12,896 nucleotides of DNA, taken from contig JBGSQC010000265.1 in assembly GCA_041738295.1 (NCBI GenBank), forward strand, positions 1 to 12,896, written 5' to 3'. The notes beneath the pieces were generated by a model that was given only the letters and a program-made list of their open reading frames with translations, made no database searches and was not told the DNA's origin. The stretch comes from Zhengella sp041738295 (GTDB taxonomy: Bacteria; Pseudomonadota; Alphaproteobacteria; Rhizobiales; Rhizobiaceae). Made by a program: the position numbers and the translations under genes. Below are positions 5,432 through 11,962 of the stretch, one piece after another; position 1 is the first letter of the stretch, and every line of letters starts with the position of its first letter.

Positions 5432-5456
5432 GGAACCGGAAGTCTCATGGCGCGTT
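5432..5456 (+). promoter_or_regulatory. EcfG-type promoter for small Cys-containing protein gene
   Basis: GGAAC (5432-5436), 16 bases, CGTT (5453-5456), a perfect consensus. The -10 element ends 22 bp before the ATG at 5479, giving a leader of about 16 bases that just holds the ribosome site AAAGGAG (5465-5471). Confidence 0.85.
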
Positions 5457-5478
5457 ATCCTGCCAAAGGAGAACCGTC

Positions 5479-5808
5479 ATGGAACATCTTGCAGCCTTCA
5501 TGCTCGTGCTTGCCTGCAACGGAACGCCGGACAGCTGCCGCGAAATTCCAGCACCGGTCGTCGGCTATGAGGTGATGGAAGACTGCCTCGCCGACCGGGC
5601 CCATGTGCTCGCCAGCCTGTCAGGTGAAGGGGAGGAGGTCATGGCGCAGTGTGTGGCCCTTGACCCGTTGAGCGAAGGTGACCTCGAGATCGTTTGGCAG
5701 GTCACGGCCAACCGCGAGATCATCGTCGAAGTGCGCTCGCCCGATCAGGCGACAACCGTCAGCGTCGCGGATTTGTCGCCGGCCGGCAAACAGTCGCGAC
5801 TTCAGTGA
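5479..5808 (+). CDS. Small four-cysteine protein, unknown function
   Basis: This is a 109-residue protein of no function known to me. Four cysteines (13, 20, 36 and 58), the QCVALDP segment (57-63) and a Val-rich C-terminal half suggest a small disulfide-stabilised fold outside the cytoplasm. Against this, the N-terminus (MEHLAAFMLVLAC) has only a short hydrophobic stretch and no positive charge, so a signal peptide or lipobox is not convincing. The start is fixed by AAAGGAG (5465-5471) and by the EcfG-type promoter ending at 5456; an in-frame extension upstream would overlap that promoter. The gap to the next gene is 52 bases with no terminator, so the AI-2E-type gene may be in the same transcript. 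Stress induction is inferred from the promoter. Confidence 0.75.
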   Translation: MEHLAAFMLVLACNGTPDSCREIPAPVVGYEVMEDCLADRAHVLASLSGEGEEVMAQCVALDPLSEGDLEIVWQVTANREIIVEVRSPDQATTVSVADLSPAGKQSRLQ

Positions 5809-5860
5809 GGCGCGGTCCATGGGCATCACCCCGGTTTGAACGGCCTGACGGGGAGGGTGC

Positions 5861-7057
5861 ATGAAACCGGTTTTTCTCACGCCACGCATCCAGTGGATCA
5901 CCCGGCCGCGGGGCGGTGAAAAAGGCCAGCAGGCCGGGATGAACGACGTCATAGGGGTTTCGTGGCGCCTGTCGGTCATCCTGATTGGTCTCTTGGCGAT
6001 TGCCTTTGCGCTCCATGCCGGGCGGGAGGTCTTGGCGCCCGTGGCACTTGCGGTCGTCATCGGATTGATGTTCGGGCCGGTGGCTGACCGTTTGGAACGC
6101 TATGGCGTTCCGCCTTCGGTCTCTGCCGGACTGGTCGTCCTCGCTTTTCTCGGGATCATCTCCATCATCATGGTCACGCTTGCCATTCCACTCAGCGGCT
6201 GGGTGGAGCGTTGGCCGCTCATCTGGGCGCGCGTGCAGACCGAGCTGGCCGGATGGAAGGAGGCGTTTTCTTCGCTTCAGGGCATCAGTGAGGGATTGAA
6301 GGAGCTGGGCGGAGAGGCCGCCACCATGACGGTTCGCGTCGATGATGGATCAGCCGTCCAGGATGTGGCGATGCTGGCGCCGGCCTTCATTGCACAGATC
6401 ATCATTTTCCTTGCCAGCCTCTACTTCTTCCTTGCTACCCGCGGCGACATCCGCACGTCCATCCTCTCGCTGAGCTTATCGCGCCGCCTGCGCTGGCGGA
6501 TCGCCCATGTGTTCCGCGACATCGAGTCGCTGATTTCGCGCTACCTGCTGTCGATCACGGTCATCAATGTCGGGCTCGGCCTGTCCGTAGCCTTGGTGCT
6601 CTGGCTGCTTGGCGTCCCGTCGGCTCCGATGTGGGGAATGATGGCGGCGCTGCTCAATTATGTGATCTATGTCGGACCGGCGATCATGGCGGTGCTGCTG
6701 CTCGGTGTCGGCCTTGCCACCGGCAATGACCTGTCGGGTTATCTGACCCCGGCGCTCGCCTTTCTGGCGCTCAACATGATCGAGGCGCAGTTCGTGACGC
6801 CACAAGTGCTTGGCCGCTCGCTCACGCTCAATCCCTTTGCCGTCTTCCTGTCACTTGGATTCTGGATCTGGATCTGGGGACCGGTCGGCGGATTTGTGGC
6901 TGTCCCGGCCATGCTCGGCCTGGTGGCCCTTGTCCGCCATGTCATTCCGGCCAATCATCGCCGCCACGTCGCGGCAACGAATGCTCAAGCAGAAAATGAT
7001 ATACCGGATATGGAACCGGATGGGGACCTTGTGCGTTCACCTCCAAAACATGCCTGA
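5861..7057 (+). CDS. AI-2E/PerM-family (UPF0118) membrane protein
   Basis: This 398-residue polytopic inner-membrane protein belongs to the AI-2E transporter family (PF01594, also called PerM or TqsA-like). Hydrophobic segments lie near 37-52, 58-75, 87-110, 172-193, 227-250, 257-285, 294-312 and 325-352, with a soluble loop at about 113-170. The family's late motif is clear: TPQVLGRSLTLNPFAVFLSL (313-332). Members include a quorum-signal exporter and Na+/H+ antiporter-like proteins, so the substrate cannot be assigned. The N-terminal 26 residues are polar; M27 (5939) is an alternative start, but 5861 has GGGGAGGG close upstream. No promoter consensus is visible before it, so it may depend on the EcfG promoter of the preceding gene. 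A histidine kinase gene follows after 42 bases. Confidence 0.88.
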   Translation: MKPVFLTPRIQWITRPRGGEKGQQAGMNDVIGVSWRLSVILIGLLAIAFALHAGREVLAPVALAVVIGLMFGPVADRLERYGVPPSVSAGLVVLAFLGIISIIMVTLAIPLSGWVERWPLIWARVQTELAGWKEAFSSLQGISEGLKELGGEAATMTVRVDDGSAVQDVAMLAPAFIAQIIIFLASLYFFLATRGDIRTSILSLSLSRRLRWRIAHVFRDIESLISRYLLSITVINVGLGLSVALVLWLLGVPSAPMWGMMAALLNYVIYVGPAIMAVLLLGVGLATGNDLSGYLTPALAFLALNMIEAQFVTPQVLGRSLTLNPFAVFLSLGFWIWIWGPVGGFVAVPAMLGLVALVRHVIPANHRRHVAATNAQAENDIPDMEPDGDLVRSPPKHA

Positions 7058-7099
7058 AAACAGGCTCAGAATGACTGGGGCATCGTGAAAGGTGCGGGG

Positions 7100-8614
7100 A
7101 TGAAGACCGAAATGCCGGATGACGTGCGGGCAATGGCAAGCGACCCGCGACGCATCGCAGCCATCAACGCCTTGTCGCAGGGCCGGCATGCGGATGCTGA
7201 TCTTGATGCGCTTGCCAGTCTTGCGGCCGGTTTGCTTGGAACCCCGGTTTCGCTGGTGACGATTGTCGATGATGTCTCCCAATGGTTCACCGGCCGGCAC
7301 GGGACAGAGTTGCGGCAGACCCCTGTGGAGCAAGCCTTTTGCACCCATGCCATTGCCGATCCGGACCTTGCGGTCATGGTTGTTCCGGATGCCACGGCTG
7401 ACCCGCGGTTTTCAGCCAATCCGCTGGTAACCGGCGATCCCGGCATCCGGTTCTATGCCGGGGTGCCGCTGGTGGTGAACGCCCAGCCGATCGGCACTTT
7501 GTGCGTGATTGATGTTGTGCCGAGGCCACGCCCCGATGACCGGATGCTCGACCAACTCTCTGCTCTGGCGCGCATCGCGGCTTCCCTGATCCGCCTCAAG
7601 GATCGGGAGCGGCGAGGGGCTGTGGCAGAAGCGGAGGTTGTCCGGGTCAACCGCCGCCACGAACTGGCCATCCGTGCCGCATCCATTGCCACCTGGGAAA
7701 TGGACATTGAAACCGGTGTGGTTGAGGCCGATGCACAGCTCAGGGCCATGTTCGGGCTGGACAGCCGAACCGGTCCGACGAGTGAGAATTTTCTTGACCT
7801 GATGGTTCCGGACGATGCGGTGCAGGTCGGCGCAGCCATGAAGACGGCTATAGAACAAGGGACGGATTTTTCCGTTGAGTTCGAGATCGCTTCCACCGGC
7901 CGCCGCCTGGCCGGAATCGGTCAGGTGCTCGATCTGCCCGGAAGGCGAAAGACATTCGTCGGCATCAACATCGATGTGACAGACCGGCATCTGCAGCTCG
8001 AAAAAGAACGGCAGATGCTTCTGGAGATCAACCACCGGGTCAAGAACACGCTGGCCGTGCTGCAATCGCTGGCCGTCCAGACCTTGCGGCGGTCGCGCGA
8101 TCCGTCGCACTTCATTGATGCGTTTTCCGGCAGGATCCAGGCCATCGCCGCCGTTCACACCCTGCTGACCGACAGCCGGTGGCATGAGGTGGATCTGGCA
8201 ACGCTGGTCAGCAAGTTGAGCAGTCTTTCCGGCGTGGAGGGGCGCATCCTGCTGTCTGAAAACGCTGGACGGCTTATCCTCAACGCCGATGAAGCGCTGG
8301 GAACCGGTTTGATCCTGCGCGAAGCCATCAGCAACGCTCGAACCCATGGCGCCCTGTCGGTTCCCGGCGGCACGGTGGCGATCAGCGTTGCGGATGGCGG
8401 TCCCCGCCGCACCAGTGCTTCCCATATCGTGTGGCAGGAAAGCGGATCACAGAGGCTTCCCGATCTCTTGGAGGAGGGTTTCGGCATGGTCCTGATCCGC
8501 CGGAGCCTCGACAAGGTGCTGGGAAGCAGTGTCTCTGTGAACTCCGAAAACAACGGCATGGCAATCCGGATCGCCCTTCCGCCGCGTGCCCAGAATGCGA
8601 TGTCCGGCACCTGA
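7100..8614 (+). CDS. GAF-PAS sensor histidine kinase, HWE/HisKA_2 type
   Basis: This 504-residue protein appears to be a soluble sensor kinase. A GAF domain lies at about 33-165 (QWFTGRHGTELRQTPVEQAFC, FYAGVPL, IGTLCVID), a PAS domain at about 188-296, and the H-box EINHRVKNTLAVLQSLAVQT at 309-328 has phospho-acceptor H312. The ATPase part has an N-box LREAISNARTHGALS (406-420) and G-box GFGMVLIRRSL (460-470). The W-x-E motif of HWE kinases is present (W445, E447), but the N-box His typical of that group is Arg407, and the usual GGP after W-x-E reads SGSQ. HWE/HisKA_2 kinases are the known PhyR kinases in several alphaproteobacteria, so this is a good candidate GSR input kinase. ATG 7100 (AAAGG 7 bases upstream) is preferred over the GTG at 7085. 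No EcfG promoter is visible. Confidence 0.9.
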   Translation: MKTEMPDDVRAMASDPRRIAAINALSQGRHADADLDALASLAAGLLGTPVSLVTIVDDVSQWFTGRHGTELRQTPVEQAFCTHAIADPDLAVMVVPDATADPRFSANPLVTGDPGIRFYAGVPLVVNAQPIGTLCVIDVVPRPRPDDRMLDQLSALARIAASLIRLKDRERRGAVAEAEVVRVNRRHELAIRAASIATWEMDIETGVVEADAQLRAMFGLDSRTGPTSENFLDLMVPDDAVQVGAAMKTAIEQGTDFSVEFEIASTGRRLAGIGQVLDLPGRRKTFVGINIDVTDRHLQLEKERQMLLEINHRVKNTLAVLQSLAVQTLRRSRDPSHFIDAFSGRIQAIAAVHTLLTDSRWHEVDLATLVSKLSSLSGVEGRILLSENAGRLILNADEALGTGLILREAISNARTHGALSVPGGTVAISVADGGPRRTSASHIVWQESGSQRLPDLLEEGFGMVLIRRSLDKVLGSSVSVNSENNGMAIRIALPPRAQNAMSGT

Positions 8615-8696
8615 TCAAGTGACCCTGTGGACGCGCGAGCCTGCCGCATGACAGGATCGCAGTCACGGAATCGGGTAACGCAAAGGGAGGATGGCC

Positions 8697-9473
8697 ATGC
8701 TGGCAGACTTGTTTTCACTGAAGGGCAAGACCGCACTGATCACGGGTGGCTCGCGCGGGCTCGGCCTGCAAATGGCTGAGGGCGTCGTCGAAATGGGCGG
8801 GCAGGTGATCCTGACCGCGCGCAAGCAGGATGAGTTGGACGAGGCGAGGGCGCATCTGGAAGCCATGGGCGGCACCGTGCGGACCATCGCCTGCGACCTT
8901 CAAAAGCTCGACGCCATTCCGGCAGTCGTAGATGAGGCGCTGGCGGCCTTCGGCGCCATCGATATCCTGGTCAACAATGCAGGCGCCAGCTGGGGCGCGC
9001 CCATGGAAGACTATCCTCTGGATGGCTGGATGAAGGTGATGAACCTCAACATCACCGCGCCCTTCGTGATGACGCAGGAAGTCGGGCGCAAGGCGATGAT
9101 CCCGGCCATGTCCGGCAAGATCATCAATGTGGCTTCGATCGGCGGGTTTCGCGGCAACCGCCCCGACATCGGCATGAAGACCGTGGCCTACAACACCTCC
9201 AAGGCCGCGATGATCAATTTCACCCGCGCCGTGGCCTCCGAGTGGGGCCGCTTCAACATCAATGTGAACGCGCTTTGCCCCGGCTTCTTCCCGTCGAAAA
9301 TGTCGGCTGGCTTGTTGTCACAGATCGAAGGCCGGATGATGGGGGCCATCCCGCTTGGCCGTCTGGGTGGTGAGCAGGACCTGAAAGGCCCGGCGGTGTT
9401 CCTGATGTCGGAGGCCGCCCGCCACATCACCGGCATTGCGCTCGCCGTTGATGGCGGATCAAGCGCGGTCTGA
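8697..9473 (+). CDS. SDR-family NAD(P)-dependent oxidoreductase
   Basis: This is a 258-residue classical short-chain dehydrogenase. The nucleotide-binding TGGSRGLG is at 16-23, NNAG at 93-96, and the catalytic tetrad is N118, S147, Y165 and K169 (YNTSK). The LCPGF segment and the C-terminal VDGGSSAV are typical. R42 and K43 after beta-2, where an acidic residue would favour NAD, hint at NADP. The expected reaction is reversible oxidation of a secondary alcohol; beside an enoyl-CoA hydratase, a beta-hydroxyacyl-CoA is an attractive substrate, but this is inferred. GGGAGG (8685-8690) gives correct spacing for ATG 8697 and none for ATG 8691, so 8697 is preferred. It converges with the marR-type gene 33 bp downstream, with no clear terminator between. 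Confidence 0.92.
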   Translation: MLADLFSLKGKTALITGGSRGLGLQMAEGVVEMGGQVILTARKQDELDEARAHLEAMGGTVRTIACDLQKLDAIPAVVDEALAAFGAIDILVNNAGASWGAPMEDYPLDGWMKVMNLNITAPFVMTQEVGRKAMIPAMSGKIINVASIGGFRGNRPDIGMKTVAYNTSKAAMINFTRAVASEWGRFNINVNALCPGFFPSKMSAGLLSQIEGRMMGAIPLGRLGGEQDLKGPAVFLMSEAARHITGIALAVDGGSSAV

Positions 9474-9506
9474 CCGCCAAGTGAAAAGACTGCAGGCCAA
9501 TGGCGA

Positions 9507-9965
9507 TCAGCCGTTTATCAGCGGCGCGCGCGACATTGCGTTTCCGGTGGCGGTTGCCTTGGCGAGCAGGCGGGTCAGGTGCTCGCGCTCTTCTTCATCC
9601 AGGCCCGCCAGCATGACTGTCTGGGCTTTGAGGATCACCGGCTCGATTTCCACAAGCACGTTGATGCCTTCGTCGGTGGCATGCAGCACGCGGGCGCGCC
9701 GGTCCTCCGGGTTGACGACGCGCGAGACAAACCCTTTGGCGACAAGCCGGTCCACCACGCCGCCAATCGTCACGCGGTCATAGGCGATGGTCCCGGCCAA
9801 GGTGGCCTGGTCGATCCCTGGATGATCGCGAACGGCGCTCAGCGCGGCAAACTGCACCGGTGTCAGGTCAAAGCCAGCCGCCTGCGTCAGGTCGGTGAAG
9901 ACCGCGACGGAGATTTGCTGGAGCCGGCGGATGAGATGCCCCGGCAATTCGCTGAACTTCGCCAT
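9507..9965 (-). CDS. MarR-family transcriptional regulator
   Basis: This 152-residue winged-helix regulator has dimerisation helices at both ends, an HTH at about 50-76 (IDQATLAGTIAYDRVTIGGVVDRLVAKG) and a beta-wing at about 80-97 with the conserved D-R-R (88-90). MarR proteins of this size next to aromatic-acid CoA pathways commonly repress the neighbouring operon until an aromatic acid or acyl-CoA binds. It is divergent from the enoyl-CoA hydratase operon across a 276-bp AT-richer gap that contains repeated TTGACAT elements, which fits local and self repression. No strong ribosome site precedes ATG 9965, so expression may be low or the start slightly different. The ligand is unknown. Confidence 0.9.
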   Translation of the reverse strand: MAKFSELPGHLIRRLQQISVAVFTDLTQAAGFDLTPVQFAALSAVRDHPGIDQATLAGTIAYDRVTIGGVVDRLVAKGFVSRVVNPEDRRARVLHATDEGINVLVEIEPVILKAQTVMLAGLDEEEREHLTRLLAKATATGNAMSRAPLING

Positions 9966-10241
9966 GGCAATACTGATTTCTGTCGATTCCTTTTTGACAT
10001 GAACACAGCATTACACCTTGTTAGAAAATGTCAAAATCCGTTTCGCGGGAAGCGCTTACGATGTCCTGAATCCGTCTTTCAACCAATATGTTTCTTGACA
10101 TAACTATTCGACACTGTAATTGTTTTTCGCAGCCAGAGAGGAAGAGGCTACAGCCTGTGCCTGGGTCCGCTTGGCCGGGCCGCGAGCACGTGTCGCAGCC
10201 GGTCGCGTATCGTCCCTCTGCCCGTTCGATCAGGAGAGATC
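9966..10241. promoter_or_regulatory. Divergent promoter/operator region between marR-type gene and CoA catabolic operon
   Basis: This 276-bp gap is AT-richer than its surroundings in its first 160 bp and holds no ORF I would call. TTGACAT occurs at 9994-10000 (+), 10028-10034 (minus, as ATGTCAA) and 10095-10101 (+). The first two form an inverted pair. The third is followed at 16 bases by TAATTG, a plausible sigma-70 promoter toward the hydratase operon. The minus copy is followed at 15 bases by TAATGC, a weak promoter for the marR-type gene. Which copies are promoters and which are operators is not clear. AGGAGAG at 10231-10237 is the ribosome site of the hydratase gene. Confidence 0.5.
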
Positions 10242-11021
10242 ATGACCATCGCGCAAACGTCCCCCATGCTCACCATTGACATCCAGGGCGAGATCGCCGT
10301 GCTGACGATGAACCGTCCGGGCAAGCGCAATGCCATGTGCGACGAGCTTCTGGGCGCCATCGACACCTTCTTTTCCAATCCGCCGAAAGGCGTGAAAGTT
10401 GCTGTGCTGACCGGCACGGAAGGCCATTATTGCTCCGGGCTCGACCTGTCGGAGCATGTGGCGCGCGATGCCGAAGGCACCATGCGCCATTCGCGCAACT
10501 GGCACTCGATCATGGAGAAAATCCAGTTCGGCGGATTGCCGGTTGTTTCGGCCATGTTCGGCGCGGTCATCGGCGGCGGCCTTGAACTGGCAGCCTCCAC
10601 CCATGTGCGCATTGCCGAGCCGTCCACCATCTTCCAACTGCCGGAAGGCCGCCGCGGCATCTATGTCGGGGGCGGCGCATCGGTGCGCATCGGGCGTATC
10701 CTCGGCGCTGACCGCATGACGGAAATGATGCTGACCGGCCGCAAGTTCAACGCGCAGGAAGGCTTCATGCTGGGCCTCACCCATTATGCGGTGGGCGAGG
10801 GCGAGGCACTGGCTCTCGCCATGGATCTGGCCGGCAAGATCGCTTCCAATGCCGCGCTGTCCAACTACATCATGATCCAGGCGCTGGCCCGCATCGAGGA
10901 CATGTCAAAGGCCGATGGCCTCTTCGCCGAAAGCCTCTGCGCGGCCGTTACGCAGACCAGCCCCGATGCCGAAGAGGGCCTCAAGGCATTCCTCGAAAAG
11001 CGCAATCCGGTTTTCCGCTGA
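10242..11021 (+). CDS. Enoyl-CoA hydratase/crotonase-family enzyme
   Basis: This 259-residue crotonase-fold enzyme uses an oxyanion hole to stabilise a CoA-thioester enolate. The first oxyanion element is HYCSGLDLSE (62-71), the second VIGGGLELA (109-117). Both acid/base glutamates of true hydratases are present: E115 and E135 (FQLPEGRRG), exactly 20 residues apart as E144 and E164 are in rat mitochondrial hydratase. Hydration of a 2-enoyl-CoA is therefore the best assignment, though aldol-cleaving hydroxycinnamoyl-CoA hydratase-lyases share this fold. The gene has a clear AGGAGAG site and is the first of a three-gene plus-strand operon with an amidohydrolase and an acyl-CoA dehydrogenase, opposite the marR-type gene. 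Confidence 0.9.
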   Translation: MTIAQTSPMLTIDIQGEIAVLTMNRPGKRNAMCDELLGAIDTFFSNPPKGVKVAVLTGTEGHYCSGLDLSEHVARDAEGTMRHSRNWHSIMEKIQFGGLPVVSAMFGAVIGGGLELAASTHVRIAEPSTIFQLPEGRRGIYVGGGASVRIGRILGADRMTEMMLTGRKFNAQEGFMLGLTHYAVGEGEALALAMDLAGKIASNAALSNYIMIQALARIEDMSKADGLFAESLCAAVTQTSPDAEEGLKAFLEKRNPVFR

Positions 11022-11070
11022 TCCTTTGACCACCTGCCGCGCAAGACCTGCGGCTTCAGGAGAGTGCCCC

Positions 11071-11946
11071 ATGGTTGACATCACCAAGGTTCGTGCCATC
11101 GATTTCCACACCCACGCCGAGGAGCCGTGCGGCTGCCACGCCGATGACGGCTATGATGATCTGCAGACCAGCATGGCGAAATATTTCGGCGCCCCTTGGG
11201 AGCATCCGCCAACGGTGCCGGAAACCGCAGCGCATTATCGCGCGCAGAACATTGCGGCGGTGATCTTCCCGGTCGATTCCGAGCGAAACACCGGCTACCG
11301 GCGCTACAAGAACGAGGAAGTGGCCGCTCTCGCCGCCGAAAACTCCGACATCCTCATTCCCTTTGCCTCGATTGATCCGCACAAGGGCAAGATCGGCGCG
11401 CGCGAAGCCCGCCGCCTGATCCGCGATTTCGGCATCAAGGGTTTCAAGTTCCACCCGACGCTTCAGGGCTTCTACCCGAACGACCGCGAAGTGGCCTATG
11501 ATCTCTACGAGGCGATTGCGGAAGAAAACTGCATCGCGCTGTTTCATACCGGCCAGACCGGCGTTGGCTCCGGCATGCGCGGCGGCAACGGCATGCGGCT
11601 GAAATACTCGAACCCCATGTATCTCGACGATGTGGCCGTCGATTTCCCCGACATGCCGATCGTGATGGCGCATCCTTCCTTCCCCTGGCAGGAAGAGGCG
11701 CTGTCGGTGGCCACCCACAAGCCAAATGTCTACATCGACATGTCGGGCTGGGGTCCGAAATATTTCCCGCCGATCCTCGTGCGCTACGCCAACACGCTTT
11801 TGAAGAAGAAAATGCTGTTCGGCTCGGATTGGCCGATGATCTCACCGGAGCGCTGGCTGGCCGATTTCGACAAGATCGACATCAAGGATGATGTGCGCCC
11901 GCTCATCATGAAGGACAATGCCGCGCGCCTGCTCGGCCTGTTGTGA
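11071..11946 (+). CDS. Amidohydrolase-2 family (ACMSD-like) metal enzyme
   Basis: This is a 291-residue TIM-barrel protein of the amidohydrolase-related family (PF04909), which includes ACMSD, gamma-resorcylate decarboxylase and 4-oxalomesaconate hydratase relatives. The metal site is visible: H13 and H15 (DFHTH), H159 (LFHTG), H201 (MAHPS) and D253 (FGSDWP). An unusual Cys-rich insert, EEPCGCHADDGYDD (17-30), follows the first strand. The reaction could be C-C bond hydrolysis, decarboxylation or lactone/amide hydrolysis; the sequence does not decide. In a CoA side-chain pathway it could cleave a beta-keto product instead of a thiolase. AGGAGAG lies 5 bases upstream. It sits 49 bp after the hydratase and 16 bp before the acyl-CoA dehydrogenase gene, so it is inside the operon. 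Confidence 0.88.
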   Translation: MVDITKVRAIDFHTHAEEPCGCHADDGYDDLQTSMAKYFGAPWEHPPTVPETAAHYRAQNIAAVIFPVDSERNTGYRRYKNEEVAALAAENSDILIPFASIDPHKGKIGAREARRLIRDFGIKGFKFHPTLQGFYPNDREVAYDLYEAIAEENCIALFHTGQTGVGSGMRGGNGMRLKYSNPMYLDDVAVDFPDMPIVMAHPSFPWQEEALSVATHKPNVYIDMSGWGPKYFPPILVRYANTLLKKKMLFGSDWPMISPERWLADFDKIDIKDDVRPLIMKDNAARLLGLL

Positions 11947-11962
11947 TCCCGGAGAGGCCCCG

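Noticed and set aside
5479..5520. Lipoprotein signal in the four-Cys protein (VLAC)
   Set aside because: There is no positive n-region, the hydrophobic stretch is too short, and Leu at -2 is a poor lipobox residue.
7412..8425. 337-codon open frame antisense to the histidine kinase
   Set aside because: It is a shadow frame typical of GC-rich DNA. The plus-strand protein has complete GAF, PAS and kinase motifs, while the antisense translation shows no recognisable domain and is low in hydrophobic core patterns.
8615..8690. EcfG promoter before the SDR gene (GGAATC...AACG)
   Set aside because: GGAAT is not GGAAC and no CGTT lies at 16-17 bases, so there is no support for EcfG control of the catabolic cluster.
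11022..11070. Hairpin between the hydratase and amidohydrolase genes (GCCGC/GCGGC)
   Set aside because: It has only a 5-bp stem with a long loop and no T run, so it is not a terminator; the genes are best read as one operon.
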